NCBI RefSeq assembly: GCF_947331445.1
Contig: NZ_CAMZOG010000014.1
Span: 1 to 62,880 of the forward strand
Length of the DNA stretch: 62,880 nt
Source: Parendozoicomonas sp. Alg238-R29
Lineage (GTDB): Bacteria > Pseudomonadota > Gammaproteobacteria > Pseudomonadales > Endozoicomonadaceae
Reading direction: 5' to 3'
The notes under the pieces are model-generated. The model ran no database searches. It saw only the letters and a list, made by a program, of their open reading frames with translations, and was not told the DNA's origin. Positions 36,066 through 45,750 of this stretch are shown here, in pieces. Both the position numbers and the translations under genes were made by a program. The stretch's first letter is position 1; each line of letters begins with the position of its first letter.

Positions 36066-39056
36066 CTATTGTGGAGCAAGAAACATGGGAACAGCTACCG
36101 GTAGTCCAACCCTATATCGCAGGCAGTACAGATCATTAATGATTTGAATCAGTTGGTAGCACATCAACATATCTGACTGATCAAACAGCTGCTTCTTAAG
36201 CTTTTGTGCAACTGATGCGATGATACCATTTTCATCAGGCATCAAAAAACACCGCATGGCCTGATAAAGCTCTTGTTGTAATGATTCAGAAGAGCAGGCC
36301 AAGGCCAATGCAGAGTAGATAGCACCAAGGCCCAATCCAACCAAGTGCTGTATTTTATTAGGGTCAAAATTGCGTGTATCAAAGTTCCGTTGATACTCAC
36401 AAACAGCCTGCTCTAAATAGCCAAACCCAAGCCTGACCGGATCTGAGAAAATTGCAGCAGGATCATATGTAACACCAACATATTGAGTAGGGTAACACCA
36501 AAGCACATTCTCAAGCGGTATTATCTGAGGCTGGCTGGTCACCTGTGTATGTAAAGGGCCGTAGTGTACAACTGACATATCAGGCGCTGTCTGAACGGGC
36601 GGAAACGGCGAACCCATGTTGCTTGGTGGATAAGATGGTGGTGTTGTAAGCAAAGGCTGCTGTTGAGCTGCGATACGCAGCGGTGGTTGTTCAAGTAAGG
36701 GCGGACTAGGGGCTGACTGTTGTGTTCTTTTTGGAGCCGAACCTTTATCTATAGCTGGCTGTTTTGATTCTGTGACAGCGGGGTTATGAACCACTCCTGA
36801 TCCTGCTGGGTGCAAAGTATCTAATTTTTTTACCGGCTTAATTTCGCTTTCATTAAGTGGAGTTATCTGAGAACCAGTCCGTACAGTTGACTCAGACTTT
36901 ATAAAATCGCTTGAATCGTGTTGAGTTCCCACTGCTGTTTTTAAATCAGGCTCTGCAATAGCAGAAGAAACAGGCTTGTTCTCAATAATTTTTAAGGTTC
37001 CAGCTTTTTCCAGCAGGGCACGAATACCTCGAATATCTTTTTTTCGATTGGTTTCATGCTTATTTTCGTATTCAGGGTTGCTCTCTATGGTATCACAATA
37101 TGCAAGCAATCGACTCAATCTTGGCTTATGTGACTCGTCTATCTGTGAAGCTGCTTCTGCGATCTGTCCATATCGTTCAATTGTTGACCACAGCCTGTTT
37201 CTGGTTTGTGTACATGGTATGTTCGGAACCAGTTCGAGCAGCTCATCAATATAATCAAGATCATCAGTGGTTACCTCGTGAGCATTTTGTAATTGCCCTA
37301 GTCGATGCCCCCATACTTTGCAGACAGTTAGATTCCAGTTATCTCTGCTATTCAATATTATTGTGAAGTCTTTATTTCTCAGGCATTGTTTTCGAAAACA
37401 AGCCATCTCCTTACAGGTCTCGCCATAATCTCTGTTATGCTTTTTTGATAAAAATGTGTATGTATGAAGAATATCACGGAAATATTCTGTATAGACAATA
37501 CCTTCGAGACTCTCAAAACGTTTTATCATTCCCTTTCCTGCCCAAGGTTGAGTCAGGATGGTTTGCTTTTGCTGAAGCAAAGGCAGCATTAACTGCATGC
37601 CTTTCTCAATGTTCCTGGGGGCAGGAGATTTTGGAAAACAATTCATTATATCGGTAATTTTCTGATCAATAAGCTCATAGTTCAGCTTCTTACCATCTAT
37701 TGTCACAGAGGGGTCATCACTTCCCTCTTCTGCAACATCTAAAAAAACCATGCAGTCGTCATCTAGAATTTTTTTTTGTTTGAGCCATTCAATATCTTCA
37801 AGTGCTTTCTTTGTAGCCTTCTGAACAGATAGGACTGCTGACTCAGACTGCTGCTTTATAAAGAAAAAAGTCTGCTTTGTCATGGTCGAACAAAGCTTAA
37901 TCAAACTGTCCGCTATTTCCGGGATGGCATCAATCAACTCAGAATAACAACGGGAGTATTCTGTGAGTGTCAGCAGTAAATGAACTTTTTCAACGTGATT
38001 CCCGAGATTCTTTTTCTTCAGAACGTTAGTCAGAGCATCCAGCTCGTGACGCATTATATCCCTGATCATGCGGGCTTCCAGAACAGCGTTATCATTCTGA
38101 GTAACCCATAGCCCTGCCTCCAGTATTTTCCCCTCATAAATAGCTTTATTGAAAACCGTTCGGCAACAGGGCTTTCTTGCACGACCTAAATTGTTCTCAA
38201 AATCATTCAACGCTGTTGTGTATTCTTTTACTTTGTTATAACTGAGGAGTTTTTGTCTTTGACAAATTCCATCTTTATCAAGCAGCTTTCGCAGCTTGCT
38301 GATAACACTCAATTCGCCTCTCCTGTCGCCAAAACCACATCGGAATTCAAGATAGGAAAGTTCTTCCTTTATATAGTTGTTAAGCACAGCCGTGACTTTG
38401 AGCATCAATCTATGAGGTGCTCTATTTTCGTATCTAAGAATGGCGACTTGTGAGAGAGCCGTCAAAAGCTTTGGTATCATTTCACGTCCACGCTGTGCTT
38501 TTGTTTCTTTATTGAACAAGTCCAAAATATACTCTAAGTGGAATACATAGATGCTTCTAAAAGAGGCTCTCAGGTATTCCGATTCATTCGATGGTATTTG
38601 CGCGCAGTGACCCAAAAGCCTTTTGTATTCACTACATACTGTATGACAGATTGTGAACGGATCATCTTTATTCCAATTTAATTGTTCCAGATAGTCGCGG
38701 GCTTGGTTCACTTGTGTAGGGAAATTGGATCTTCCCGGCTTGGGGCCAGTATAAAACGTGCGTTCCGGAAGCGGTTTGTCAGGAAGTGAAGTCTGATAAT
38801 GGGGTGGTTTCTCTGCTTGTGTGTTGGCAAGCACATCTGTTGACGAAGAAGAGGGGCCAACATTACGACCGAAGCTTTTTGCGTTACCAAGGCGAGTGTT
38901 ATCACTACCGGCTGCTTGACTAATTTGCCCACGCCCACGCCCACGCCCACGCCCACGCCCACGCCCACGCCCACGCCCCGGAGCTGATCCTCGTTGTGTA
39001 TTATTGCCCGAAAATTGTGCGGTTGGAGGGGGTGCTGTCCGTCCGTGACTATCCAT
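36066..39056 (-). CDS. Large RG-repeat hypothetical protein (996 aa)
   Basis: Not recognised. The ATG has AGGAG seven bases ahead. Order seen: a polar N-terminus; a Gly-Arg tract of alternating GR units (about residues 27-43), like eukaryotic RG/RGG RNA-binding tails; a Ser/Gln-rich linker; a long helical region (about 100-660) rich in L, K and E with scattered Cys; a disordered Pro/Gln/Ser segment (about 690-830); and a C-terminal globular region (about 840-996) with YLEQAVCEYQRNFD and ALALACSSESLQQELYQAMR. There is no signal peptide. Size, disorder and the RG tract suggest a protein acting on or inside a eukaryotic host, but this is inference. It is an isolated minus-strand gene. Confidence 0.75.
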   Translation of the reverse strand: MDSHGRTAPPPTAQFSGNNTQRGSAPGRGRGRGRGRGRGRGRGQISQAAGSDNTRLGNAKSFGRNVGPSSSSTDVLANTQAEKPPHYQTSLPDKPLPERTFYTGPKPGRSNFPTQVNQARDYLEQLNWNKDDPFTICHTVCSEYKRLLGHCAQIPSNESEYLRASFRSIYVFHLEYILDLFNKETKAQRGREMIPKLLTALSQVAILRYENRAPHRLMLKVTAVLNNYIKEELSYLEFRCGFGDRRGELSVISKLRKLLDKDGICQRQKLLSYNKVKEYTTALNDFENNLGRARKPCCRTVFNKAIYEGKILEAGLWVTQNDNAVLEARMIRDIMRHELDALTNVLKKKNLGNHVEKVHLLLTLTEYSRCYSELIDAIPEIADSLIKLCSTMTKQTFFFIKQQSESAVLSVQKATKKALEDIEWLKQKKILDDDCMVFLDVAEEGSDDPSVTIDGKKLNYELIDQKITDIMNCFPKSPAPRNIEKGMQLMLPLLQQKQTILTQPWAGKGMIKRFESLEGIVYTEYFRDILHTYTFLSKKHNRDYGETCKEMACFRKQCLRNKDFTIILNSRDNWNLTVCKVWGHRLGQLQNAHEVTTDDLDYIDELLELVPNIPCTQTRNRLWSTIERYGQIAEAASQIDESHKPRLSRLLAYCDTIESNPEYENKHETNRKKDIRGIRALLEKAGTLKIIENKPVSSAIAEPDLKTAVGTQHDSSDFIKSESTVRTGSQITPLNESEIKPVKKLDTLHPAGSGVVHNPAVTESKQPAIDKGSAPKRTQQSAPSPPLLEQPPLRIAAQQQPLLTTPPSYPPSNMGSPFPPVQTAPDMSVVHYGPLHTQVTSQPQIIPLENVLWCYPTQYVGVTYDPAAIFSDPVRLGFGYLEQAVCEYQRNFDTRNFDPNKIQHLVGLGLGAIYSALALACSSESLQQELYQAMRCFLMPDENGIIASVAQKLKKQLFDQSDMLMCYQLIQIINDLYCLRYRVGLPVAVPMFLAPQ
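38927..38974 (-). repeat. Hexanucleotide repeat encoding the GR tract
   Basis: Eight perfect copies of GCCCAC (plus strand), read as GTGGGC/GGGCGT on the coding strand, give alternating Gly-Arg. The unit is six bases, so copy changes keep the frame. Confidence 0.95.
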
Positions 39057-39262
39057 TGGTTGGCTCCTGCTAGCTGGTTAATATCAGCTTGGAGTCAAAG
39101 TTCGAATATTAATTTCTTCACCATGAGATAAAGTCAGTCATACTTTTGCATTTGTTAGTACGACTGGCAGAAGATAATTAAACAGGTTTATCCTTTATCT
39201 ACATACCCGCCCCTTGGGGCGGGATGATTTATGTAAGAGTGTCGTTAAAGTGTCTGCTTTTG

Positions 39263-40456
39263 TCAGACTTTTAATACACGACCAAACAGCGCTTTAATAT
39301 AAGCGGTTTCAGGAATGGCTGGATGAATGGGATGATCCGCACCCTGATGGCATTCACCAAACAACTGAATTTCTCTATCAATATGGCGGGCAGAGGCTCG
39401 GAGAATATCAACCAGAGAATCACGTTGCAGGTGCATAGAGCAGGAACCACTCACCAGAACACCATTGTTGTTTAATAAGCGCATCGCCATTTCATTAACA
39501 CGACGGTAGGCTTGCTCACCATTCCGGATATCTTTTTTGCGTTTAATAAACGCTGGTGGATCCATAATAACGATGTCGAATTTTTCCTGAGCCGTGTGCA
39601 ACTCTTTCAACGCAGAGAACGCATCGCCTTCAAGAGTTGCGACTTTATCACCCACACCATTCAGTTCTGCATTCTTATGAACATACTCAAGAGCAAGAGC
39701 TGAGCTGTCTACACAGAATACTTCACTGGCACCGTGGTTAGCTGCCTGAACACCCCAGCCGCCGATATAGCTGAAGACATCAAGAACTCGCAGGCCTTTT
39801 ACCATTGTGTTCAAGTAAGCGCGGGCTGGGCGGTGATCATAAAACCAGCCAGTCTTCTGGCCTTCCATAACGGGAGCCAGGAACTGCGTATCATTTTCAA
39901 TTAATGGCAGTTCGTCAGGAACTTCGCCATAAACGGTTTCAATATATTCCGGCAGGTTTTCCAGCTTGCGGGCGCCACCACTGTTGCGGAACAAAATACC
40001 TGCAGGTTTCAGAACTTTAACCAAAGCTTCAACAATTTCCTCCCGCATAACCTCCATGCCGATGGTTCCCGTTTGAACCACCAGATAATCGTGGAAGCGA
40101 TCCACAATCAGACCTGAAAGATTATCGCTGTCACCATAAACCAAACGATAACAAGGTTGGTCGAACAGGCGTTCTCGCAAGCTGAGAGCAATCTTCAGAC
40201 GATGAACAATCAGGGATGTAGTTAGTGCGTGCTTGGTGTTGCGGCTGACCAGCCGGCCACAAATCAAAGTGTTCGGATTGATATAGGCAATGCCCAGAGC
40301 TTTACCGGTAGATGACTCTATAACCGCCTGCTGGCCGGGCTGAACACCGTTGAGTGGAGTTGCCGCAGTATCAATTTCATTACTGTAAATCCACAGATGG
40401 CCTGCCTTCAGGCGTCTGTCGGCATTTTTTTTCAGGCGTAAGGTTGTTAAAGTCAT
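39263..40456 (-). CDS. rlmI: 23S rRNA (cytosine-1962-C5)-methyltransferase RlmI
   Basis: RlmI methylates C1962 of 23S rRNA with S-adenosylmethionine. The 397-aa product has the N-terminal PUA domain (about 1-75, AGHLWIYSNEID), a central EEHD-type domain, then the Rossmann methyltransferase with VLDVFSYIGGWGVQAA, DVVIMDPPAF-like FDIVIMDPPAFIKRK and the catalytic Cys in SGSCSMHL. Length matches E. coli RlmI (396 aa). It is divergent from a secreted hypothetical protein. Confidence 0.94.
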   Translation of the reverse strand: MTLTTLRLKKNADRRLKAGHLWIYSNEIDTAATPLNGVQPGQQAVIESSTGKALGIAYINPNTLICGRLVSRNTKHALTTSLIVHRLKIALSLRERLFDQPCYRLVYGDSDNLSGLIVDRFHDYLVVQTGTIGMEVMREEIVEALVKVLKPAGILFRNSGGARKLENLPEYIETVYGEVPDELPLIENDTQFLAPVMEGQKTGWFYDHRPARAYLNTMVKGLRVLDVFSYIGGWGVQAANHGASEVFCVDSSALALEYVHKNAELNGVGDKVATLEGDAFSALKELHTAQEKFDIVIMDPPAFIKRKKDIRNGEQAYRRVNEMAMRLLNNNGVLVSGSCSMHLQRDSLVDILRASARHIDREIQLFGECHQGADHPIHPAIPETAYIKALFGRVLKV

Positions 40457-40759
40457 GGTTTAATCCGCACGAAATCTTGCACCACAGTACTCTGCACCAG
40501 AAAAGCTGTAAGGCCTTCTGGCGTTTATGCCACTGTGTCGTGGCATAAAAGCAAGGAGAATAGAGGTAAGGGAGCGGTATTATAAGGAGTCGATGGTAAA
40601 TGTCTTGGCATTTTCCTGACTCTGGCTTTAAAGGCGTGGCGCAGTTGTGGCGCTTTTAGGGTTTTGGTCTCAGTCTGTGGTAAGTCTGACGCCTGATCTG
40701 GCATATAGAAAGCTATTATAAAAACTACAGATATTGTCACAAAAGGACAGGACGCCACC
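40457..40759. other. Divergent control region upstream of rlmI
   Basis: This 303-base spacer between rlmI and a secreted hypothetical contains a perfect inverted repeat (40524-40549) and no ORF that I can support. Confidence 0.5.
40524..40549. promoter_or_regulatory. Perfect 10-bp inverted repeat upstream of rlmI
   Basis: TTTATGCCAC and GTGGCATAAA surround TGTGTC, about 70 bases before the rlmI start. It could be an operator or a leader hairpin; there is no T run outside the arms. Confidence 0.5.
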
Positions 40760-41377
40760 ATGAAGCATTTCCCCAAATACCTTACTGCAACTGTGCTCGG
40801 GCTGGTATTGTCCCCATCGCTCTATGCCGAGGTTCAGCCTTTGGAAGGAGAGCAGATGGAAGATGTCTACATAATGAGTACCGTGACAGTTCGCCCGACA
40901 GACGATAGCACCACCACCCCTTACTATGACGGTGGCCTGGAGAACAAAGATGGAGGTAAACCTTCCATTGGTGATATTCAACGCCAGGCTTCCAGTGCTG
41001 CGGTTTCCAGAGATCTGGAAGAAAGCCTCGATAGTCGTTATTACTTGCCACCAGAAGTGAAGCCAAACTTCGAGCAAAGACTGGCGAGCGGTTTGCAGCA
41101 ACATGGACTGATCTCTGGAGATGACGCTCAACTCATACTGAATCAGCTACCTAATGGTGATCCGCTGCCAACAGGAGCGACAGCAACTGGCTCTAACGGT
41201 AATTACACGATTAACACTTTGCAGGGGATTGGTTTCCAGACCTCGCCAACCGGGTTAACAATCGTACTTCCAAATAACGGAAATTTCCCAAGTGAACTTC
41301 AGGGCGGCCCTGACAGCCCGATTAGCCTTGAGGTCAATAATGACCAGATTATTCTGCAACTGAATGGTTTGGAATAA
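40760..41377 (+). CDS. Secreted hypothetical protein (205 aa)
   Basis: Not recognised. A clear Sec signal peptide (MKHFPKYLTATVLGLVLSPSLYA, cleavage before EVQ) places it in the periplasm or outside. The mature part is acidic, with an N-terminal polar segment (STVTVRPTDDSTTTPYY), a helical stretch with DIQRQASSAAVSRDLEESL and a Gly/Asn/Pro-rich C-terminal half of likely beta structure (TGLTIVLPNNGNFP, ISLEVNNDQIILQLNGLE). AGGACAGGAC precedes the ATG. It has its own terminator and no linked partner gene. Confidence 0.75.
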   Translation: MKHFPKYLTATVLGLVLSPSLYAEVQPLEGEQMEDVYIMSTVTVRPTDDSTTTPYYDGGLENKDGGKPSIGDIQRQASSAAVSRDLEESLDSRYYLPPEVKPNFEQRLASGLQQHGLISGDDAQLILNQLPNGDPLPTGATATGSNGNYTINTLQGIGFQTSPTGLTIVLPNNGNFPSELQGGPDSPISLEVNNDQIILQLNGLE

Positions 41378-41401
41378 AGTTTTCTCTGCATGAAATACTA
41401 T

Positions 41402-41440
41402 CGCCGCAATTTTCCATAAGATTGCGGCGCTTTCTTCTTT
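41402..41440 (+). terminator. Terminator of the secreted hypothetical gene
   Basis: CGCCGCAAT / ATTGCGGCG (9 bp, 10-base loop) is followed by a C/T-rich run. Confidence 0.8.
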
Positions 41441-41520
41441 CTAGTGTGCTTCCTGAAAAAATAATTCTTCCGAACAAATCACAGTCCATACTGTGATGGA
41501 TTTTCTCAGGGGCAGAGCGG

Positions 41521-42036
41521 ATGATCAAACACCTTGTTCTTACAGTGACCGGGCCTGATTTGCCCGGAATGGAGCAGGAGCTAACCCGGATAGTCTCAAG
41601 GCATCAGGCTCGGTGGGTTGCTAGTCGCATGGCACATATGGCTGGGCGTTTCGCCAGTATTCTTTTTGTTTCTGTAGCAACAGATGTTCTTGAAACCCTG
41701 ACTGCAGCATTGCAGCGGCTGGAATCTGATGGGATTACGGTAAGAATTGATAAAGTTGATGCCTCCATGGTTCCCCCGAAAGAACGACATCTGTTGTTAA
41801 ATCTGATAGCCGACGACGCCCCTGAGCTGGTGACAGATATTTCCCGGCTCCTTGCCGAACAGCACATCCGTATCAGCGAGTTGCACACAGATACTCTGCC
41901 TGCTCCAGATACTGGTGTAAGTCTGCAATCCATGCAGGCACACTTGCGGGCTCCGGCAGGCGTGGATATTGAAACCGTAAGAAGTCGTCTAGAAGCTCTG
42001 TCTCCGGAATTAATGCTGGATATCAGTCTTGAATAA
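41521..42036 (+). CDS. gcvR: GcvR-like regulator with tandem ACT domains
   Basis: GcvR sequesters GcvA and so represses the glycine cleavage operon; relatives with the same fold control other amino-acid genes. The 171-aa product is two ACT domains: residues about 1-80 (LVLTVTGPDLPGMEQELTRIV, HMAGRFASILFVSV) and about 88-171 (LLNLIADDAPELVTDISRLL, MQAHLRAPAGV). There is no DNA-binding domain, as expected. A gcv operon or gcvA is not in the window, so the target is inferred. GGGGCAGAG is the only ribosome-binding element. It converges on a small hypothetical gene. Confidence 0.82.
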   Translation: MIKHLVLTVTGPDLPGMEQELTRIVSRHQARWVASRMAHMAGRFASILFVSVATDVLETLTAALQRLESDGITVRIDKVDASMVPPKERHLLLNLIADDAPELVTDISRLLAEQHIRISELHTDTLPAPDTGVSLQSMQAHLRAPAGVDIETVRSRLEALSPELMLDISLE

Positions 42037-42042
42037 TACCGA

Positions 42043-42372
42043 TCAGCGGGCGAGAGCAGCCTCTGGTTTCAAGTCATAAAGTTCAGAGACCAGTGCGTTG
42101 AGTAGGCTTCGAGATTCTTCCTGTTCACTGTCGAGATCCTCAACAACAGATAGCAGGTCAAGATTACTGGTAATAAAAGTAACAGCATCGGAGCGTGCCT
42201 GAATGCCATTGCTGGAGGCTGTTAGGCGCAGCCGGTTAAAATCCTCGACCAGTTGCTGAATGTTAACTCGGTGGGAAACCTGTCGAAAACGATCCTGACA
42301 GGCGATCAAGCGGTAATCTATGTCCAACTTCGTTGATGCCAATACTAATGAGACGCTGCCAGATTGCCCCAT
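42043..42372 (-). CDS. Small hypothetical protein (109 aa)
   Basis: Not recognised. A mostly helical soluble protein with an N-terminal beta hairpin (GSVSLVLASTKLDIDYRLIAC) and an acidic C-terminal helix (VVEDLDSEQEESRSLLNALV). There is no signal peptide and only a weak ribosome binding site. It lies between convergent gcvR and divergent fadD. Coding is plausible from composition and the clean fit between neighbours. Confidence 0.55.
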   Translation of the reverse strand: MGQSGSVSLVLASTKLDIDYRLIACQDRFRQVSHRVNIQQLVEDFNRLRLTASSNGIQARSDAVTFITSNLDLLSVVEDLDSEQEESRSLLNALVSELYDLKPEAALAR

Positions 42373-42479
42373 GAATTCTTTTCTGTAAAGACCAGAGGGA
42401 AAGTATTTTTACTGCTAAGCTTTTGCCGCTTTAGAACCATTACGGTGTCTTATTCCGTTAGCTTTCGTTGCCTAGAGCG

Positions 42480-42509
42480 TTGAGGCTTGGTAATAATGGT
42501 ACGTATAAG
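42480..42509 (+). promoter_or_regulatory. Candidate fadD promoter
   Basis: TTGAGG (42480-42485) and TATAAG (42504-42509) stand 18 bases apart, about 30 bases before the fadD ATG. I found no convincing FadR operator. Confidence 0.35.
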
Positions 42510-42538
42510 AATAACATTTCATATCACAGGGTAGAGAA

Positions 42539-44245
42539 ATGAAATCTGAATTCTGGGATGGCAAGCGCCCCACTGGAGTGCCTGGCGAGGTTGCTCCTCT
42601 TCCGTTTAATTCTCTTACGGAACTGATTGAAGACTCATTCTCACGCTATGCAGAAAAACCTGCCTTTACTGGCATTGGGCATACTCTGACTTATGGCGAT
42701 ATTGATCGCCTCAGCGGCTATTTCGCCACATGGTTACAGAATTACACTGACCTTAAGCCAGGTGATCGCATTGCCATCCAGCTTCCGAACCTTCTTCAGT
42801 ACCCTGTTGTCGCCTATGGCGCTTTACGAGCTGGACTGGTTATCGTAAATACTAACCCACTCTATACCGCTCGGGAACTGCGTCATCAGTTGAATGATTC
42901 GGGAGCTAAAGCACTTTTGTTTCTGGAGAATTTTGGTCACACGGTTGAAGAGGTAGTCAGTGATACACCGGTCAAGTATCTCATTTGTACAGCCTTTGCT
43001 GACCTTTTGCCCGCGCCAAAACGCTGGATTGTGAATGCTCTTGTGCGGCACGTAAAAAAGATGGTGCCCCATTTTGATTTGCCGAAAGCTTTGTCGTTCC
43101 GGGATGTGATAGCCAAAGGGCAGAAGTGTGCCGCTTTCTCTTCCCGTTCAAGAACCACAGATGATATTGCTGTACTGCAATACACCGGAGGGACAACCGG
43201 TGTCGCCAAAGGCGCTATGCTGACTCATGGCAACCTGATGGCGAACATTGCTCAAACGGATGCTTCTTTGAAGCAGAAGCAGGAAGGCGGCAGTGACTGG
43301 CTAACTTCTGGCCAGGAAACGGCTATTGCTCCTCTTCCGCTTTATCATATCTATGCTTTTATTGTGAACCTGATGTATTTCCCCCATACCGGCCAGCATA
43401 ATGTTCTGGTGGCCAACCCACGAGATATGGATCTGTTCTTGAAAGCTATTAAGCCATGGAAATTCACGGTTTTCTCTGGTTTGAACACTCTTTTTGTTGG
43501 ATTAATGAATCACCCGGAATTTAAAAACCTGGATTTCAGTGGGCTCAAGGTCACCATGTCTGGAGGTACGGCACTTCAGGAAGATACTGCCAGGCGCTGG
43601 GAGAGTATGACGGATTGTCGTATATCGGAAGGTTACGGCCTTACCGAGTGTTCGCCTATTGTCAGTGTTAACCCTCTAGGTAAAGCCTCGCAACCAGGTA
43701 CCGCAGGTTTACCGCTACCATCAACAGAAGTACGTTTCATCAATGAAGAGGGTAATGATGTAGTGCTTGGAGAGCCGGGAGAGCTGTGTGTTCGTGGTCC
43801 TCAGGTTATGAAGGGGTACTGGCGAAGAGCGGATGCAACGGAAGAGGTTCTCGATTCTGATGGCTGGCTGAAGACCGGTGATATTGCCAAGGTGGAAGAA
43901 GACGGCTTTATTCGTATAGTCGACCGAATTAAAGATATGATTCTGGTTTCCGGGTTCAATGTGTATCCCAATGAGATCGAGAATGTTGTGTCGGCTCATC
44001 CAGGGGTGGCCAACTGTGCCTGTATTGGTATACCAGATCAGAAAACAGGTGAAGCCCCCCTGCTTTATGTGATTGCTTCAAATACAACATTAACGGAAGA
44101 AGAGCTTCTAGGCTGGTGCCGGGATAAGCTGACAGCTTACAAAATTCCGCGTCAGGTTGTATTCCGCAAAGAGCTTCCGGTGACTCCGGTCGGTAAGGTT
44201 TTGAGGAAAGAATTAAGGGAAGAGTACAAGAAAAATCAGGAGTGA
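42539..44245 (+). CDS. fadD: Long-chain fatty-acid-CoA ligase
   Basis: FadD activates fatty acids to acyl-CoA via an acyl-adenylate. The 568-aa product is close to E. coli FadD (561 aa) and shows the AMP-binding motif LQYTGGTTGVAKGAMLTHGN, the ATP motif EGYGLTECSPIVSVNP, the hinge segment DGWLKTGDIAKVEEDGFIRI and FADS-like DRIKDMILVSGFNVYPNEIE, and the catalytic Lys near the end (TPVGKVLRKELR). It is monocistronic, ending in a hairpin before the convergent hldE. It could feed the acyl-CoA dehydrogenase at 33 kb, though the two are not linked in an operon. Confidence 0.94.
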   Translation: MKSEFWDGKRPTGVPGEVAPLPFNSLTELIEDSFSRYAEKPAFTGIGHTLTYGDIDRLSGYFATWLQNYTDLKPGDRIAIQLPNLLQYPVVAYGALRAGLVIVNTNPLYTARELRHQLNDSGAKALLFLENFGHTVEEVVSDTPVKYLICTAFADLLPAPKRWIVNALVRHVKKMVPHFDLPKALSFRDVIAKGQKCAAFSSRSRTTDDIAVLQYTGGTTGVAKGAMLTHGNLMANIAQTDASLKQKQEGGSDWLTSGQETAIAPLPLYHIYAFIVNLMYFPHTGQHNVLVANPRDMDLFLKAIKPWKFTVFSGLNTLFVGLMNHPEFKNLDFSGLKVTMSGGTALQEDTARRWESMTDCRISEGYGLTECSPIVSVNPLGKASQPGTAGLPLPSTEVRFINEEGNDVVLGEPGELCVRGPQVMKGYWRRADATEEVLDSDGWLKTGDIAKVEEDGFIRIVDRIKDMILVSGFNVYPNEIENVVSAHPGVANCACIGIPDQKTGEAPLLYVIASNTTLTEEELLGWCRDKLTAYKIPRQVVFRKELPVTPVGKVLRKELREEYKKNQE

Positions 44246-44262
44246 TGGTCTGCAAGAAGTTT

Positions 44263-44289
44263 CTGCCGAATCAAAACTTGATTCGGCAG
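44263..44289. terminator. Hairpin between convergent fadD and hldE
   Basis: CTGCCGAATCAA and TTGATTCGGCAG form a perfect 12-bp stem with a three-base loop. There is no clear T run on either side. Confidence 0.6.
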
Positions 44290-44310
44290 TAGTGTATAGC
44301 CTGAAAATAA

Positions 44311-45750
44311 TCAGGCTACGGTGTCCTCCTCTCGACGAATCTTGCGCACAATAGCTGTTGTTGAGCAGTTATCTAGAAATTCCAGAACAGCCACTTCACC
44401 ACCGTATTCGTGAACAATTGGTGCGCCGACTACTTGTTCGACGGAGTAATCTCCGCCTTTCACCAGTACATCTGGCTTCAGCAGTTTTAACAGCTCTTCT
44501 GGTGTATCTTCATGGAAGGGCAATACCCAGTCCACAGCTTCCAATCCAGCCAGAACGGTCATGCGGCGTTCAACAGGGTTTATAGGGCGCCCTTCACCTT
44601 TCAGGCGGTGTACAGAGGCGTCATCATTAATAGCCAGAATCAGGCGATCACCTTGCTTGCGAGCTTGTTCCAGGTAACCCACATGACCAGCGTGGAGAAT
44701 ATCAAAGCAACCATTTGTGAATACAATGCGTTCGCCCTGGGCTTTGGCATCTTCTATAACATTGGCTAACTGTTCGCGGGTCATCACACCGCGTTCTACA
44801 CCATGTACACGGCTGACTGCACGACGCAGTTCCGGCATGCTGACAGTGGCTGTTCCCAGTTTGCCAACTACAATGCCCGCGGCGATGTTCGCCAGAGCTG
44901 TTGCTTCTGGCAAGGGCATACCAGTGGCTAAGCCAGCGGCCAGCACGCCGATAACAGTGTCGCCAGCACCAGTTACATCGAAAACTTCTCGGGCGCGGGC
45001 AGGGAAATGTAGTTCATTCTCTTCTTCCCGCAGAAGAGTCATGCCATGTTCGCTGCGGGTGATGAGAAGGGCATCAAGCTCGAGATCACGGCGTAGCTTC
45101 TGGCCTTTTTCGACAAGAGTTTTCTCATCAGGGCAGGAGCCGACAATCGCTTCGAACTCACTCAGGTTTGGAGTGATGACTGTAGCGCCGCGATATTTTT
45201 CAAAGTCAGAACCTTTTGGATCGGCAAGCACCGGAATATTTCTGGCGCGAGCCATTTTCACTAACATCTGCAGATCGGTCAGTGTGCCCTTGCCGTAATC
45301 GGACAGAACCAGTGCGTCGGCATTTTCCAGAGAGTTTTTGAGGTGTTCCGGAATTTGTTCCTGGAAACACTCTGAGAAAGATTCTTCAAAGTCTAGGCGC
45401 ATCAACTGTTGGTGCTGGCTGATAACCCGCAGTTTTGTGATTGTCGGTGCACCCGCATGGCGGATAAAGTCACAGCTTACGCCTGCAGACTCCAATGTAT
45501 TACTGAGGCTGTCAGCTGCTTCATCATCACCAGTTGCGCCCAGCAGCCAGACAGGGGTGCCCAGAGAGGTAATGTTAAGGGCAACGTTTCCTGCGCCACC
45601 AGGACGGTCTTCTGTACCAGTTACACGAACAACAGGAACGGGAGCTTCCGGGGAGATGCGCCGGGTAGGGCCATGCCAGTACCGGTCGAGCATTACGTCG
45701 CCGGCTACAACAACGCGGGCTTTGTCAAAACGGGGCAGGGTAAGCTTCAT
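44311..45750 (-). CDS. hldE: Bifunctional heptose kinase/adenylyltransferase HldE
   Basis: HldE phosphorylates D-glycero-beta-D-manno-heptose 7-phosphate at C1 and then adenylylates it, making ADP-heptose for the LPS inner core. The 479-aa product (E. coli 477) has an N-terminal PfkB sugar-kinase domain ([42 protein letters not shown]) and a C-terminal cytidylyltransferase-like domain ([37 protein letters not shown]). Its ATG overlaps the msbA stop (ATGA), so the two are translationally coupled. Confidence 0.97.
   Translation of the reverse strand: MKLTLPRFDKARVVVAGDVMLDRYWHGPTRRISPEAPVPVVRVTGTEDRPGGAGNVALNITSLGTPVWLLGATGDDEAADSLSNTLESAGVSCDFIRHAGAPTITKLRVISQHQQLMRLDFEESFSECFQEQIPEHLKNSLENADALVLSDYGKGTLTDLQMLVKMARARNIPVLADPKGSDFEKYRGATVITPNLSEFEAIVGSCPDEKTLVEKGQKLRRDLELDALLITRSEHGMTLLREEENELHFPARAREVFDVTGAGDTVIGVLAAGLATGMPLPEATALANIAAGIVVGKLGTATVSMPELRRAVSRVHGVERGVMTREQLANVIEDAKAQGERIVFTNGCFDILHAGHVGYLEQARKQGDRLILAINDDASVHRLKGEGRPINPVERRMTVLAGLEAVDWVLPFHEDTPEELLKLLKPDVLVKGGDYSVEQVVGAPIVHEYGGEVAVLEFLDNCSTTAIVRKIRREEDTVA

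Noticed and set aside
38927-38974. CRISPR-like array from the GCCCAC repeats
   Set aside because: Six-base units without spacers inside a coding frame; a simple microsatellite.
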